This document shows, piece after piece, positions 1 to 5,734 of a stretch of DNA of 12,010 bases. This DNA comes from Thiobacillus denitrificans (GTDB lineage Bacteria; Pseudomonadota; Gammaproteobacteria; Burkholderiales; Thiobacillaceae). The DNA lies in NCBI GenBank assembly GCA_002424845.1, contig DILD01000075.1:13497-25506 (forward strand). The letters are read 5' to 3'. Positions within the stretch are counted from its first letter, which is position 1. Every line of letters starts with the position of its first letter. The notes beneath the pieces were generated by a model, which saw nothing but the letters and a program-made list of their open reading frames with translations, did no database searches and was not told where the DNA came from. Both the position numbers and the translations under genes were made by a program.

Positions 1-1976
1 TTACGGGAGCCAACAGCTACACGGGTGGCACCACGGTTACCGCCGGCACCCTGCAAATCGGCGTTGGCGGGACGGTGGGCAGCCTCACTGGCAACGTGAC
101 CAACAACGGCGCACTCGTCTTCAACCGATCGGATGCGGTGAGCTTCAATGGCGACATCGACGGCACCGGGAGTCTGACCAAGACCGGTGCCGGTACGCTG
201 ACCCTGACCGGCGCCAATACCTACACGGGTGGCACGACGATTTCCGCCGGCAAGCTGGCAGTGAACGGCTCGCTGACCAACTCGGCAGTCACGGTGAATT
301 CCGGCGGCACCCTCGGCGGCTCGGGCAACATCGGCGACACGGTGACGGTCAACAGCGGCGGCACGCTCGCTCCCGGCAACAGCATCGGTACCAGCACCGT
401 TACCGGAGACTTCACGCTGGACAGCGGTGCAACGCTGGAGGTTGAGCTGAAATCCGGCGGCAACACCGCAGGTACGCACAACGACCACGTGAACGTCTCC
501 GGCACGGCCACCATCGCCGATGGGGCGAAACTCCATGTGACCCCCGAAGCCACCGCCGACAAAACCACCAATCCAGGCTACGCGGCGAATACGCAATACA
601 CCATTCTGACCGCCGGCGGTGGGTTGACCGTAAACGGTGCGCAAGTGGTCGCCGATGACTACCCGTATCTGAACTTCACCGCCAGCCACGATTCCACCCG
701 CTACTACCTGACCAGCGCCCTGGCGGCCGTTCCCGGCCCGTCTCCCGATCCAACGCCCGATCCGACGCCTGAGCCAACCCCTGATCTGACCCCCGGGCCC
801 TCGATCGAGACTTTCCGCCTGCCCGGCATGTCGCCCAATCAGGGCCATGTGGCGGACGCAGCGTTCCGGCTAGGTGCGGGCAATCCCTTGTATGACCGGC
901 TGCTCAATCTGACCAGCGGACAGGTGGATTCAGCCTTCGACAGCCTTTTCGGTACAAGCCATGTCTTTGCCGCTTCGCTGGCCTTTAGCGCCGCTTGCGA
1001 GTTCCATGACCTGCTGGGCCAGCGCCTGAACGGAAGCGGTGGCGCTTTCGATACGGCCCACTTCGGTGGGGGGAATCTGAGTGGCGTCAGGTTCGCTTAT
1101 GCCGGTGACAGACAAGCCAGCCTGTTCGACAGCGCTTCCGGGCCTGAGGCGCGCGAAGGGTTCTGGATGCGCGCCTTGGCCAGCAAAGGCCGCATCGACG
1201 GTGACGGCAATGGCCCCGGGGCGGATACGTCCGCCGCCGGTCTGGCGCTCGGGGCGGACCGGGAAATCAATCCTGAGACGCGTGTCGGCCTGGCTTTCGC
1301 GTATACCCGGAGCGCGGCCGACCCCCGGAGCGCCCGGGAGGATGTGGAGGTGACGAGCTACCAACTGGCGGCCTATGGCCGCTGGCAGGGGGAGGCGGCT
1401 TACTTGAACTCCAGCCTGAGTTTTGGTCGTCACCGCACGGAAAGTCGGCGGGACATCGTCGTGATGAGCGAGCGGGCGGAGGCGGCTTACGACGCCGACA
1501 GCCTTTCCCTGAGCCTTGAGACGGGCCGTCCGCTGTTCTACGGCCCGGCGGTGCTGACGCCCTACTTCGGGCTGGAGGCTGCGGTCGTGGACCGGGAAGG
1601 TTTCACCGAAAAAGGCAGCAATGCGGCATTGCAGGTGCAAGGCCGGCGCGATGAGTCCCTGCGCACGAGGGCGGGTCTGCGTTACCAATGGCAGGGTGCG
1701 CGCTTCCAGCCAACCGTCGATCTGGCCTGGGTGCATGAATTTGGTGACCGGCGGAGCAGTCTCGATGCCGCCTTCGCCAGCGCGCCGGCTGCGACCCGCT
1801 TTGCGACGAACGGTCCGGAACTCGACCGGGACCGGCTGGCCGTGGGCGTGGGTTTCACCGCCTGGTCAGGCCGCCTGGGCGGTAGCAACGCCCGCGTATC
1901 CGTGGGTTACCGGGGCGAGTTTGCCGGCAATGGACGCGACCATAGCCTCGGTGCAGAGGTGAGGTGGGTGTGGTGA
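1..1976 (+). CDS. Autotransporter, passenger 3' part plus outer-membrane beta-barrel (5' end outside window)
   Basis: The frame is open from base 3 (657 residues visible) to a TGA at 1974-1976; the true start lies upstream. Residues 1 to about 140 hold passenger repeats rich in Gly, Thr, Ser and Asn, of the PATR type (motif LTGANTYTGGTT seen twice), followed by a GGTLAPGNS segment typical of beta-helix passengers. A Pro-Asp-Thr linker (PDPTPDPTPEPTPD) is encoded near 745-785. From about 1160 to the end the protein shows the alternating aromatic/Gly strands of an autotransporter barrel (YQLAAYGRW, LTPYFGLEAAV, VSVGYRGEF). It ends in Trp; C-terminal aromatic residues are usual in outer-membrane barrels. 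Family knowledge: the barrel inserts in the outer membrane and exports the passenger to the cell surface, for adhesion or another surface role. No passenger enzyme domain is visible, so the specific function is unknown. It has no evident link to the nif genes. Confidence 0.9.
   Translation, partial: TGANSYTGGTTVTAGTLQIGVGGTVGSLTGNVTNNGALVFNRSDAVSFNGDIDGTGSLTKTGAGTLTLTGANTYTGGTTISAGKLAVNGSLTNSAVTVNSGGTLGGSGNIGDTVTVNSGGTLAPGNSIGTSTVTGDFTLDSGATLEVELKSGGNTAGTHNDHVNVSGTATIADGAKLHVTPEATADKTTNPGYAANTQYTILTAGGGLTVNGAQVVADDYPYLNFTASHDSTRYYLTSALAAVPGPSPDPTPDPTPEPTPDLTPGPSIETFRLPGMSPNQGHVADAAFRLGAGNPLYDRLLNLTSGQVDSAFDSLFGTSHVFAASLAFSAACEFHDLLGQRLNGSGGAFDTAHFGGGNLSGVRFAYAGDRQASLFDSASGPEAREGFWMRALASKGRIDGDGNGPGADTSAAGLALGADREINPETRVGLAFAYTRSAADPRSAREDVEVTSYQLAAYGRWQGEAAYLNSSLSFGRHRTESRRDIVVMSERAEAAYDADSLSLSLETGRPLFYGPAVLTPYFGLEAAVVDREGFTEKGSNAALQVQGRRDESLRTRAGLRYQWQGARFQPTVDLAWVHEFGDRRSSLDAAFASAPAATRFATNGPELDRDRLAVGVGFTAWSGRLGGSNARVSVGYRGEFAGNGRDHSLGAEVRWVW
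3..275 (+). repeat. Passenger-associated repeats in the autotransporter gene, 204-bp period
   Basis: The segment beginning at base 3 (protein TGANSYTGGTTVTAGTLQ) recurs at base 207 (TGANTYTGGTTISAGKLA). The period is therefore 204 bp or 68 residues, about one repeat unit of a beta-helical passenger. The left copy continues to the window edge, so more copies may lie upstream. The second unit is followed by a different sequence, so this is the last full repeat before the linker. Confidence 0.75.
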
Positions 1977-2052
1977 ATATATAGCGACAACCCCTACGGA
2001 GAGCTCCTTGGCCCGGAATATTGAATTTCCGCTTTGGTGTAGCGTCTTGCAC

Positions 2053-2096
2053 GGCTCCGTGGCGATTGCCCGGGTTCGCCAGAGCCCAAATTTTTT
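2053..2096 (+). terminator. Rho-independent terminator of the autotransporter gene
   Basis: Arms GGCTC (2053-2057) and GAGCC (2082-2086), together with TGGCGA (2060-2065) and TCGCCA (2076-2081), form an 11-bp stem with a 2-nt bulge and a 10-nt loop. It is followed by CAAATTTTTT. It lies 77 bases after the autotransporter stop codon and is oriented to end that transcript. Confidence 0.75.
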
Positions 2097-2172
2097 CAGG
2101 GTGATTTCGGGCTGAACGGCAGGTGATCTACAGATTGCAGCCCGAGGTCACTCATGAGGCCGCTGGCCGCTT

Positions 2173-2222
2173 CGGCCGAACAAGAGACGTTCCGCCCTAT
2201 CAACCTGAACTTCCGCTTCTGG
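2173..2222. repeat. Dispersed intergenic repeat, copy 1
   Basis: This 50-base stretch aligns without gaps to 4360-4409; I count about 39 identities. Shared blocks include CAAGAGACG and CAACCTGAACTTCCGC. The two copies lie in direct orientation on either side of the MerR/quinone-reductase module. This may be a degenerate genome-wide intergenic repeat rather than a true module boundary. Confidence 0.6.
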
Positions 2223-2319
2223 TCGATTGTGTGAATTTGACGTGGCGCCCGTAAGCCGACATTGGAAAATTTCGCTGGACGGCTCAACGGCTGCTTTAGG
2301 GTGCCGTGCAAAGGCCGAG

Positions 2320-2547
2320 TCAATCCTTCTCTGTGAGAAGTTGAGCGGCCTTCCGCGCCATTGGGGTGACCAGCAGGACGGCTGGAAACGCAAAGAGCCA
2401 CGCAGTAATCCACGCACTGCCCCACAGATTTGAGAAGTTCGTTACCAGGCCGATAGCGCGGAATGTCGAAATTCCTGAGACCAGCAGGGACATCAGCCCC
2501 GAAAGAATCAGGCTGAATAGCTGCGGTCCGTATTTCCGGGGGATCAT
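2320..2547 (-). CDS. DUF2798 family small membrane protein
   Basis: A 75-residue protein with two predicted membrane helices, at about residues 8-30 and 44-64. It starts MIPRKYGPQLFSLILSGLMS, and this pattern with the following SLLVSGIST is typical of DUF2798 proteins as I know them. The biochemical role of the family is unknown. Its ATG overlaps the stop codon of the upstream flavodoxin-like gene (shared bases 2544-2547, ATGA), so the two are probably translationally coupled. It is the third gene of the minus-strand operon driven from the MerR-type promoter near 3731-3761. The C-terminus is short and charged (ARKAAQLLTEKD). The gene is small but its reading frame, coupling and family pattern make it real. 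Confidence 0.85.
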   Translation of the reverse strand: MIPRKYGPQLFSLILSGLMSLLVSGISTFRAIGLVTNFSNLWGSAWITAWLFAFPAVLLVTPMARKAAQLLTEKD

Positions 2548-3146
2548 GCGAACGCCTCCAGGTTTTCTGCGGAGGTCAGGCCTGTGCCGGAGACGCGATG
2601 CAGGGCCTCGGAAAAATTCTTGCCAAACATCCTGGCCGTCTTGATGTCGCCTGCCGGGAATGAGTCAGCCGGCGCTGTGTGGCCTGCCTGAGCCATCATT
2701 CCCGACCAGGAACCGAGTCGATTGGCGGCTTCGTCGTAGGGAACGCCGGTGTGTTGCTCTGGAAGAATAGGATTGCCAACCCAGAGCATGCCGTGTTGCA
2801 TGCTAAAAACGAACATCGACATCAGGGTTGACTGCTTGTCACCGGATGGCAGCGACGACACCGTGAACCCGGCCGCCAGCTTGCCCTTGAGCTGCTGGGT
2901 GCGCCACAGGCGTCCGGTAGTGTCCATGAACGTCTTGAACGGACCCGAGACGCCCCCGAGGTAAGTCGGTGAGCCAAGGATGTAGCCGTCGTACTTGAGC
3001 AGTTCATCGGGTGTCTTGGCAATGTCTTCGGCCTTCAGCATATGGGCCTCGGTGTTTGGCACGCCATTGGCTCCTTCCGAAACATGGGTGGCAATGTGCT
3101 CCGTGTGCCCGTGGGCGCTGTGGTAGATGATGGCAAGTTTTTTCAT
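2544..3146 (-). CDS. Flavodoxin-fold NAD(P)H:quinone oxidoreductase-like protein (WrbA-related)
   Basis: A 200-residue flavodoxin-like protein. The N-terminal strand and phosphate loop read KKLAIIYHSAHGHTEHIA (about residues 2-19), the position that binds FMN phosphate. The segment YDGYILGSPTYLGGVSGPFK (about 52-71) is the second FMN-binding loop of WrbA/NQO-type proteins, and HGMLWVGNP (about 118-126) fits the third. Family members reduce quinones with two electrons in the cytoplasm and limit redox cycling; that activity is inferred. I chose the ATG at 3146 because GGAG lies upstream and MKKLAIIYHS is a natural beginning; the frame stays open upstream to 3242 but the added residues look non-coding. 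The gene lies 49 bases after the DUF2938 gene and overlaps DUF2798 by 4 bases. It is not a nif flavodoxin: it lacks the TPTLGEG pattern of nifF. Confidence 0.88.
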   Translation of the reverse strand: MKKLAIIYHSAHGHTEHIATHVSEGANGVPNTEAHMLKAEDIAKTPDELLKYDGYILGSPTYLGGVSGPFKTFMDTTGRLWRTQQLKGKLAAGFTVSSLPSGDKQSTLMSMFVFSMQHGMLWVGNPILPEQHTGVPYDEAANRLGSWSGMMAQAGHTAPADSFPAGDIKTARMFGKNFSEALHRVSGTGLTSAENLEAFA

Positions 3147-3195
3147 ATCGCTTACTCCAGACAGTATTGGGATTCCATTAGGGAAGACGTAGCCC

Positions 3196-3690
3196 TCATC
3201 GCGAAATCCATGCGATGAAGAAGGCTGAAAAATAGAGACCAAGGCCGAAGACGGTGTGGTTGACCACGCTTCGGATGCAGTTCTTCAGTGGCGTCGGCGT
3301 TTTGGAGGCTGCAAAGCCTGAACCCATGGCCGGTTGCATCACGAAGAGAGGGGCCACGACAGTGCTCATGCCTACCAGCACCGCCGGCAACAAGGATGGA
3401 CTGCTCGTCCAGCCGATGCCGTAGATCCCCACCAGCAGCCCCGCGAAGGCAATGCCGATTGCATAGTGGGTGAACCAGCCCAGCATCAGCTCACCAGGAA
3501 TCGGCTGCGCCTTCTTGATGGATGCGTGGGCGAACCTGCCACGAAATAAGTGCCCAACCCATCGCCCGATGTATGCGAAGTCGAGCGTTTGGACGCCCAT
3601 TCGCTTGAGGAACGTCAGCCAGACGTCCATGACTGCGGTAGCTCCGATCCCGATGAAAGCGACGTTGGTGATGTCTTGTAGTAGTGTCAT
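3196..3690 (-). CDS. DUF2938 family integral membrane protein
   Basis: A 164-residue protein, largely hydrophobic, with about four predicted membrane segments (roughly residues 6-25, 70-92, 98-118 and 140-160). The beginning, FIGIGATAVMDVWLTFLKRM, and the following FAYIGRWVGHLFRGRF and GELMLGWFTHYAIGI are the conserved blocks of DUF2938 as I recall them. The function is unknown. The ATG at 3690 is preceded by AAGGGG at a good distance. It is the first gene after the MerR-type promoter, so it should respond most directly to the divergent regulator. The next gene is the flavodoxin-like reductase, which suggests a shared role in quinone, thiol or electrophile stress; this is inference from context only. 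Confidence 0.85.
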   Translation of the reverse strand: MTLLQDITNVAFIGIGATAVMDVWLTFLKRMGVQTLDFAYIGRWVGHLFRGRFAHASIKKAQPIPGELMLGWFTHYAIGIAFAGLLVGIYGIGWTSSPSLLPAVLVGMSTVVAPLFVMQPAMGSGFAASKTPTPLKNCIRSVVNHTVFGLGLYFSAFFIAWISR

Positions 3691-3730
3691 GAGAACCCCT
3701 TTTCTGTTGACTGATGGACTTGTTGAGTTC

Positions 3731-3761
3731 ACTGTACAAGTTGAAGTCAACTTCAAGTCAA
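3731..3761 (-). promoter_or_regulatory. MerR-type promoter/operator with 19-bp spacer and 7-2-7 palindrome
   Basis: Read on the minus strand there is a -35 box TTGACT (3761-3756) and a -10 box TACAGT (3736-3731), separated by exactly 19 bases. The palindrome TTGAAGT-CA-ACTTCAA lies at 3741-3756, inside the spacer. MerR-family activators bind such palindromes within overlong 19-20 bp spacers and twist the DNA to align the boxes; the arrangement resembles the SoxR operator. Transcription is towards DUF2938. The -35 box lies beside the ribosome binding site of the divergent merR gene, so binding could also repress merR. Confidence 0.82.
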
Positions 3762-3772
3762 GGGGTTTTTGA

Positions 3773-4183
3773 ATGGACATAGCCGAAGTCGCCAAACACA
3801 CGGGAGTGCCCGCTTCAACGCTGCGCTACTACGAGAAAAAAGGGCTCATAGCGTCAGTGGGTCGGCAAGGGATTCGACGCAGGTTCGCACCTGGTGTGCT
3901 GGATCAATTGGCATTGATTTCGCTAGGGCAGGCTGCCGGACTCTCTTTGGATGAAATTCGTTCCATGTTCTTGCCCAACGGGCAGCCGAGTATTGACAGA
4001 CAGATGCTGGCAGCCAAGGCGGACGAGATCGATTCGCTGATCAAGCGACTGAGAGCAATGAGCCGTGGGCTGCGACATGCAGCAGCTTGCCCCGCGCCCA
4101 GCCATGCCGAGTGCCCGAGCTTCCAGAAGCTTCTCAAGGCGGCAGCTTCTGGCGCCATTGAGAAACGCTGGAGGAATACCTAA
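3773..4183 (+). CDS. MerR family transcriptional regulator
   Basis: A 136-residue MerR-type activator. The N-terminal winged helix begins MDIAEVAKHTGVPASTLRYY (residues 1-20) and continues EKKGLI and FAPGVLDQL. A long dimerisation helix spans about residues 74-103. It then has C106-P-A-P-S-H-A-E-C114, a Cys-X7-Cys loop in the position of the CueR metal-binding loop (ACPGDDSADCP in CueR). The position matching CueR Ser77 appears to be Gln71, and no other clear metal ligands are seen, so metal sensing is not established; sensing of oxidants, thiol reagents or quinones is equally possible. The ATG at 3773 is preceded by AAGGGG. It is divergent from the DUF2938-reductase-DUF2798 operon and its likely operator (3741-3756) lies between them. 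The usual MerR length is about 130-145 residues, so the protein is complete. Confidence 0.92.
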   Translation: MDIAEVAKHTGVPASTLRYYEKKGLIASVGRQGIRRRFAPGVLDQLALISLGQAAGLSLDEIRSMFLPNGQPSIDRQMLAAKADEIDSLIKRLRAMSRGLRHAAACPAPSHAECPSFQKLLKAAASGAIEKRWRNT

Positions 4184-4359
4184 CTCAAACTTCCGCGCAA
4201 GTAGAAAATGCAGCCGGGCCAGCGACGCAGCATGTCATTCGTTGAGGCTACGATTCCGTGAATGACAGGTGTGTTGCACATTCACACTCCCATCGATGGA
4301 GAATGACCGTTTAACGGTACATAGCGGTCTGGGTCGGATCGAGCACCCACCGTTAGCTC

Positions 4360-4409
4360 CGGCCGATCAAGAGACGGTCGGGTTCTACAACCTGAACTTC
4401 CGCGCCTGG
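4360..4409. repeat. Dispersed intergenic repeat, copy 2
   Basis: Partner of 2173-2222 (about 39 of 50 bases identical, same orientation). It sits in the 269-base gap between merR and the nifF stop. That gap also holds a hairpin with arms GTGAATG (4258-4264) and CATTCAC (4279-4285), and a 6-1-6 palindrome ACCGTTTAACGGT (4306-4318). Neither is followed by a T tract, so I do not call a terminator. Confidence 0.6.
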
Positions 4410-4452
4410 CCAAATCCGGACCATTTCAATCCTCCCAGAATCAGTCACCCCC

Positions 4453-5001
4453 TCACTTAAGCACCAACCCAAACTCCTTCGCAATCAGCAGCAACCACAT
4501 CTCCAGCCTGTCCTCCAGCAGCATTTTCTGGTTGTCCAGGTCCTGCACCAGGCCGACGAATTCACCGTCGATTTCCGCACGCGAGGCGATGAAGTCGTAG
4601 CCGTCGGTGGGCCAGGCGCCGACGACTTTGGCGCCGCGCGTTTTCACGAATTCATAGAGTTCGCCCAAGGCATCGGCGAAGTTGTCGGGGTATTTTTCCT
4701 GATCGCCCAGGCCGTACAGGGCGACGGTCTTGCCGCTGAAATCAACGTTGGCGAGCCGGGGCAGGAACTCGGCCCAGCTTTCTTGCGGGCAGTCGGCGTC
4801 GAGGCCGGGCATCAGGCCTTCGCCGAGGGTGGGGGTGCCGAGGATGAGGTGGTCGTAGCTGGCGATCAGCTCGGGCGTGGCCTTGTTGACGTTGAGCGGG
4901 TCGGCTATCCGGTCGTCGTCAGGAAAACGGCGCTTGATCATCTTGGCGATCTTGCGGGTGTTGCCGGTGTTGCTGCCGAAAAATATGCCGATGCGGGCCA
5001 T
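4453..5001 (-). CDS. nifF: NifF flavodoxin, electron donor to nitrogenase reductase
   Basis: A 182-residue long-chain flavodoxin. The FMN phosphate loop reads GIFFGSNTGNTRKIAKMIK (about residues 5-23), the second loop LILGTPTLGEG (about 52-62) and the third YGLGDQEKYPDNFADALGEL (about 95-114). A WPTDGYDF block near residue 133 and FVGLVQDLDNQ follow. These match the A. vinelandii NifF pattern closely (FGSNTGKTRKVAKSIKKRF, ILGTPTLGEGELPG). NifF carries low-potential electrons to NifH in the cytoplasm. The start ATG at 5001 is preceded by AAGGAA. It diverges from iscA-nifU-nifS and shares the NifA-type site at 5148-5165; a weaker sigma-54 promoter faces it. A general flavodoxin is the alternative, but the sequence and neighbours favour nifF. 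Confidence 0.93.
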   Translation of the reverse strand: MARIGIFFGSNTGNTRKIAKMIKRRFPDDDRIADPLNVNKATPELIASYDHLILGTPTLGEGLMPGLDADCPQESWAEFLPRLANVDFSGKTVALYGLGDQEKYPDNFADALGELYEFVKTRGAKVVGAWPTDGYDFIASRAEIDGEFVGLVQDLDNQKMLLEDRLEMWLLLIAKEFGLVLK

Positions 5002-5057
5002 GGTGGGTTCCTTTGTGCGGGGTGCCGGCGCACGCTGCGCGGGCCTCGTTCATACCT

Positions 5058-5074
5058 AGCAAGTGGCGCGCCGG
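5058..5074 (-). promoter_or_regulatory. Possible sigma-54 promoter for nifF
   Basis: Read on the minus strand the sequence is CCGGCGCGCCACTTGCT. The GG of the -24 element (5072-5071) and the GC of the -12 element (5060-5059) have the required 12-base offset, and the -12 part TTGCT is perfect. The -24 part deviates from TGGCACG at two positions. The transcript would start near 5047, leaving a leader of about 45 bases with AAGGAA before the ATG. Confidence 0.55.
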
Positions 5075-5147
5075 GGCGGGCGCGTGGAGCGCTTCCGACA
5101 AGCGGCTGATTTCGCTGGCGGTTTTCCTTTGGCCTGCGACAGACGCG

Positions 5148-5165
5148 TTGTTGCAAATCCGACAA
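5148..5165. promoter_or_regulatory. NifA upstream activator sequence (TTGT-N10-ACAA)
   Basis: The sequence TTGTTGCAAATCCGACAA fits the NifA consensus TGT-N10-ACA exactly, with an extra matching base on each side. Its centre lies about 100 bases upstream of the iscA -24 element and about 85 bases from the candidate nifF -24 element, the usual range for NifA sites. It can therefore serve both directions. Confidence 0.8.
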
Positions 5166-5258
5166 GCCCCCCATCCGGTTGGGTTCCGCACACGGGGGTT
5201 GGGCGCATGCCATGAACATTCGATAGATAAAACAAGGGCTTGTTGTCCGGCTCGCGGC

Positions 5259-5274
5259 TGGCACGGGGCTTGCG
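5259..5274 (+). promoter_or_regulatory. Sigma-54 promoter of iscA-nifU-nifS
   Basis: TGGCACGGGGCTTGCG matches the -24/-12 consensus TGGCACG-N4-TTGC completely, with GG and GC 12 bases apart. Transcription should start near 5285, about 33 bases before the iscA ATG, leaving the AGGAG at 5306-5310 in the leader. With the NifA site upstream this indicates induction under nitrogen-fixing conditions. Confidence 0.88.
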
Positions 5275-5317
5275 ATATCCGGGGTGTGTATCCCTTCACC
5301 CTGCCAGGAGGCAAACC

Positions 5318-5641
5318 ATGCTTACTCTTACCCCCAGCGCGCTCTCTGCAGTAGAGAAATTCATCAAAGGTTCCGACACGCCGGTGGCGGGACTGCGCAT
5401 CTCGATTTCGGGCGGCGGCTGCTCCGGCTTTCAGTACGGCATGCGGCTGGAAGAGGCCAAGGCCGACGACGACGTGGAAGTCGCGGTGGGCGGCGTGATG
5501 CTGCTGATCGATCCTTTCTCCGCACCGATGCTGGACGGCGTGACGGTGGATTTCGTCGACAGCCTGAACGGCTCCGGCTTCAAGTTCGAGAACCCCAACG
5601 CCACCGCCAGCTGCGCGTGCGGTTCTTCCTTCTCTGCCTGA
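5318..5641 (+). CDS. iscA: Nif-associated IscA/HesB-type Fe-S carrier protein
   Basis: A 107-residue A-type Fe-S carrier. The three conserved cysteines are present: C35 in GGGCSGFQYG and C99/C101 in SCACGSSF near the C-terminus. Family members bind iron or a cluster between these cysteines in a dimer and pass it to client proteins. As the first gene after the sigma-54 promoter, ahead of nifU and nifS, this is the nif-specific copy (iscA-nif), probably helping to mature nitrogenase components. The ATG at 5318 has AGGAG 7 bases upstream. The length is normal for the family. A 93-base gap with a potential hairpin separates it from nifU. Confidence 0.93.
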   Translation: MLTLTPSALSAVEKFIKGSDTPVAGLRISISGGGCSGFQYGMRLEEAKADDDVEVAVGGVMLLIDPFSAPMLDGVTVDFVDSLNGSGFKFENPNATASCACGSSFSA

Positions 5642-5689
5642 AGCGTGAACGCTTTTTCCCTCACCCCCAGCCCCTCTGATGCTCTTGTG

Positions 5690-5714
5690 CCCCTCAGGGC
5701 ATGCGGGCGAGGGG
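5690..5714 (+). other. Potential hairpin between iscA and nifU
   Basis: CCCCTC (5690-5695) can pair with GAGGGG (5709-5714), with a further CCCCTC at 5671-5676 as an alternative partner. The surrounding CCCTCACCCCCAGCCCCTC resembles a common intergenic repeat of GC-rich proteobacteria. It might attenuate or protect mRNA between the two genes. There is no T tract, so it is not an obvious terminator. Confidence 0.35.
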
Positions 5715-5734
5715 AGCAATTCTAGGAGCAAGCC

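Larger units (their letters stand above)
1977..2319. other. Intergenic region without a supported gene
   Basis: The 343 bases between the autotransporter stop and the DUF2798 gene hold an intrinsic terminator (2053-2096) and a degenerate copy of a dispersed repeat (2173-2222). Short open frames cross it on both strands, but none has a recognisable protein pattern or a convincing ribosome binding site. The segment 2097-2172 shows nothing I can name. Confidence 0.6.

Noticed and set aside
930..1736. 268-codon minus-strand frame opposite the autotransporter barrel
   Set aside because: Antisense to beta-barrel strands; no family pattern.
2096..2425. Small minus-strand frames between the autotransporter and DUF2798
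   Set aside because: They overlap the DUF2798 gene or the terminator and have no ribosome binding site or recognisable family.
4258..4318. Terminator after merR
   Set aside because: Hairpins are present (4258-4285 and 4306-4318) but no T tract follows on either strand.
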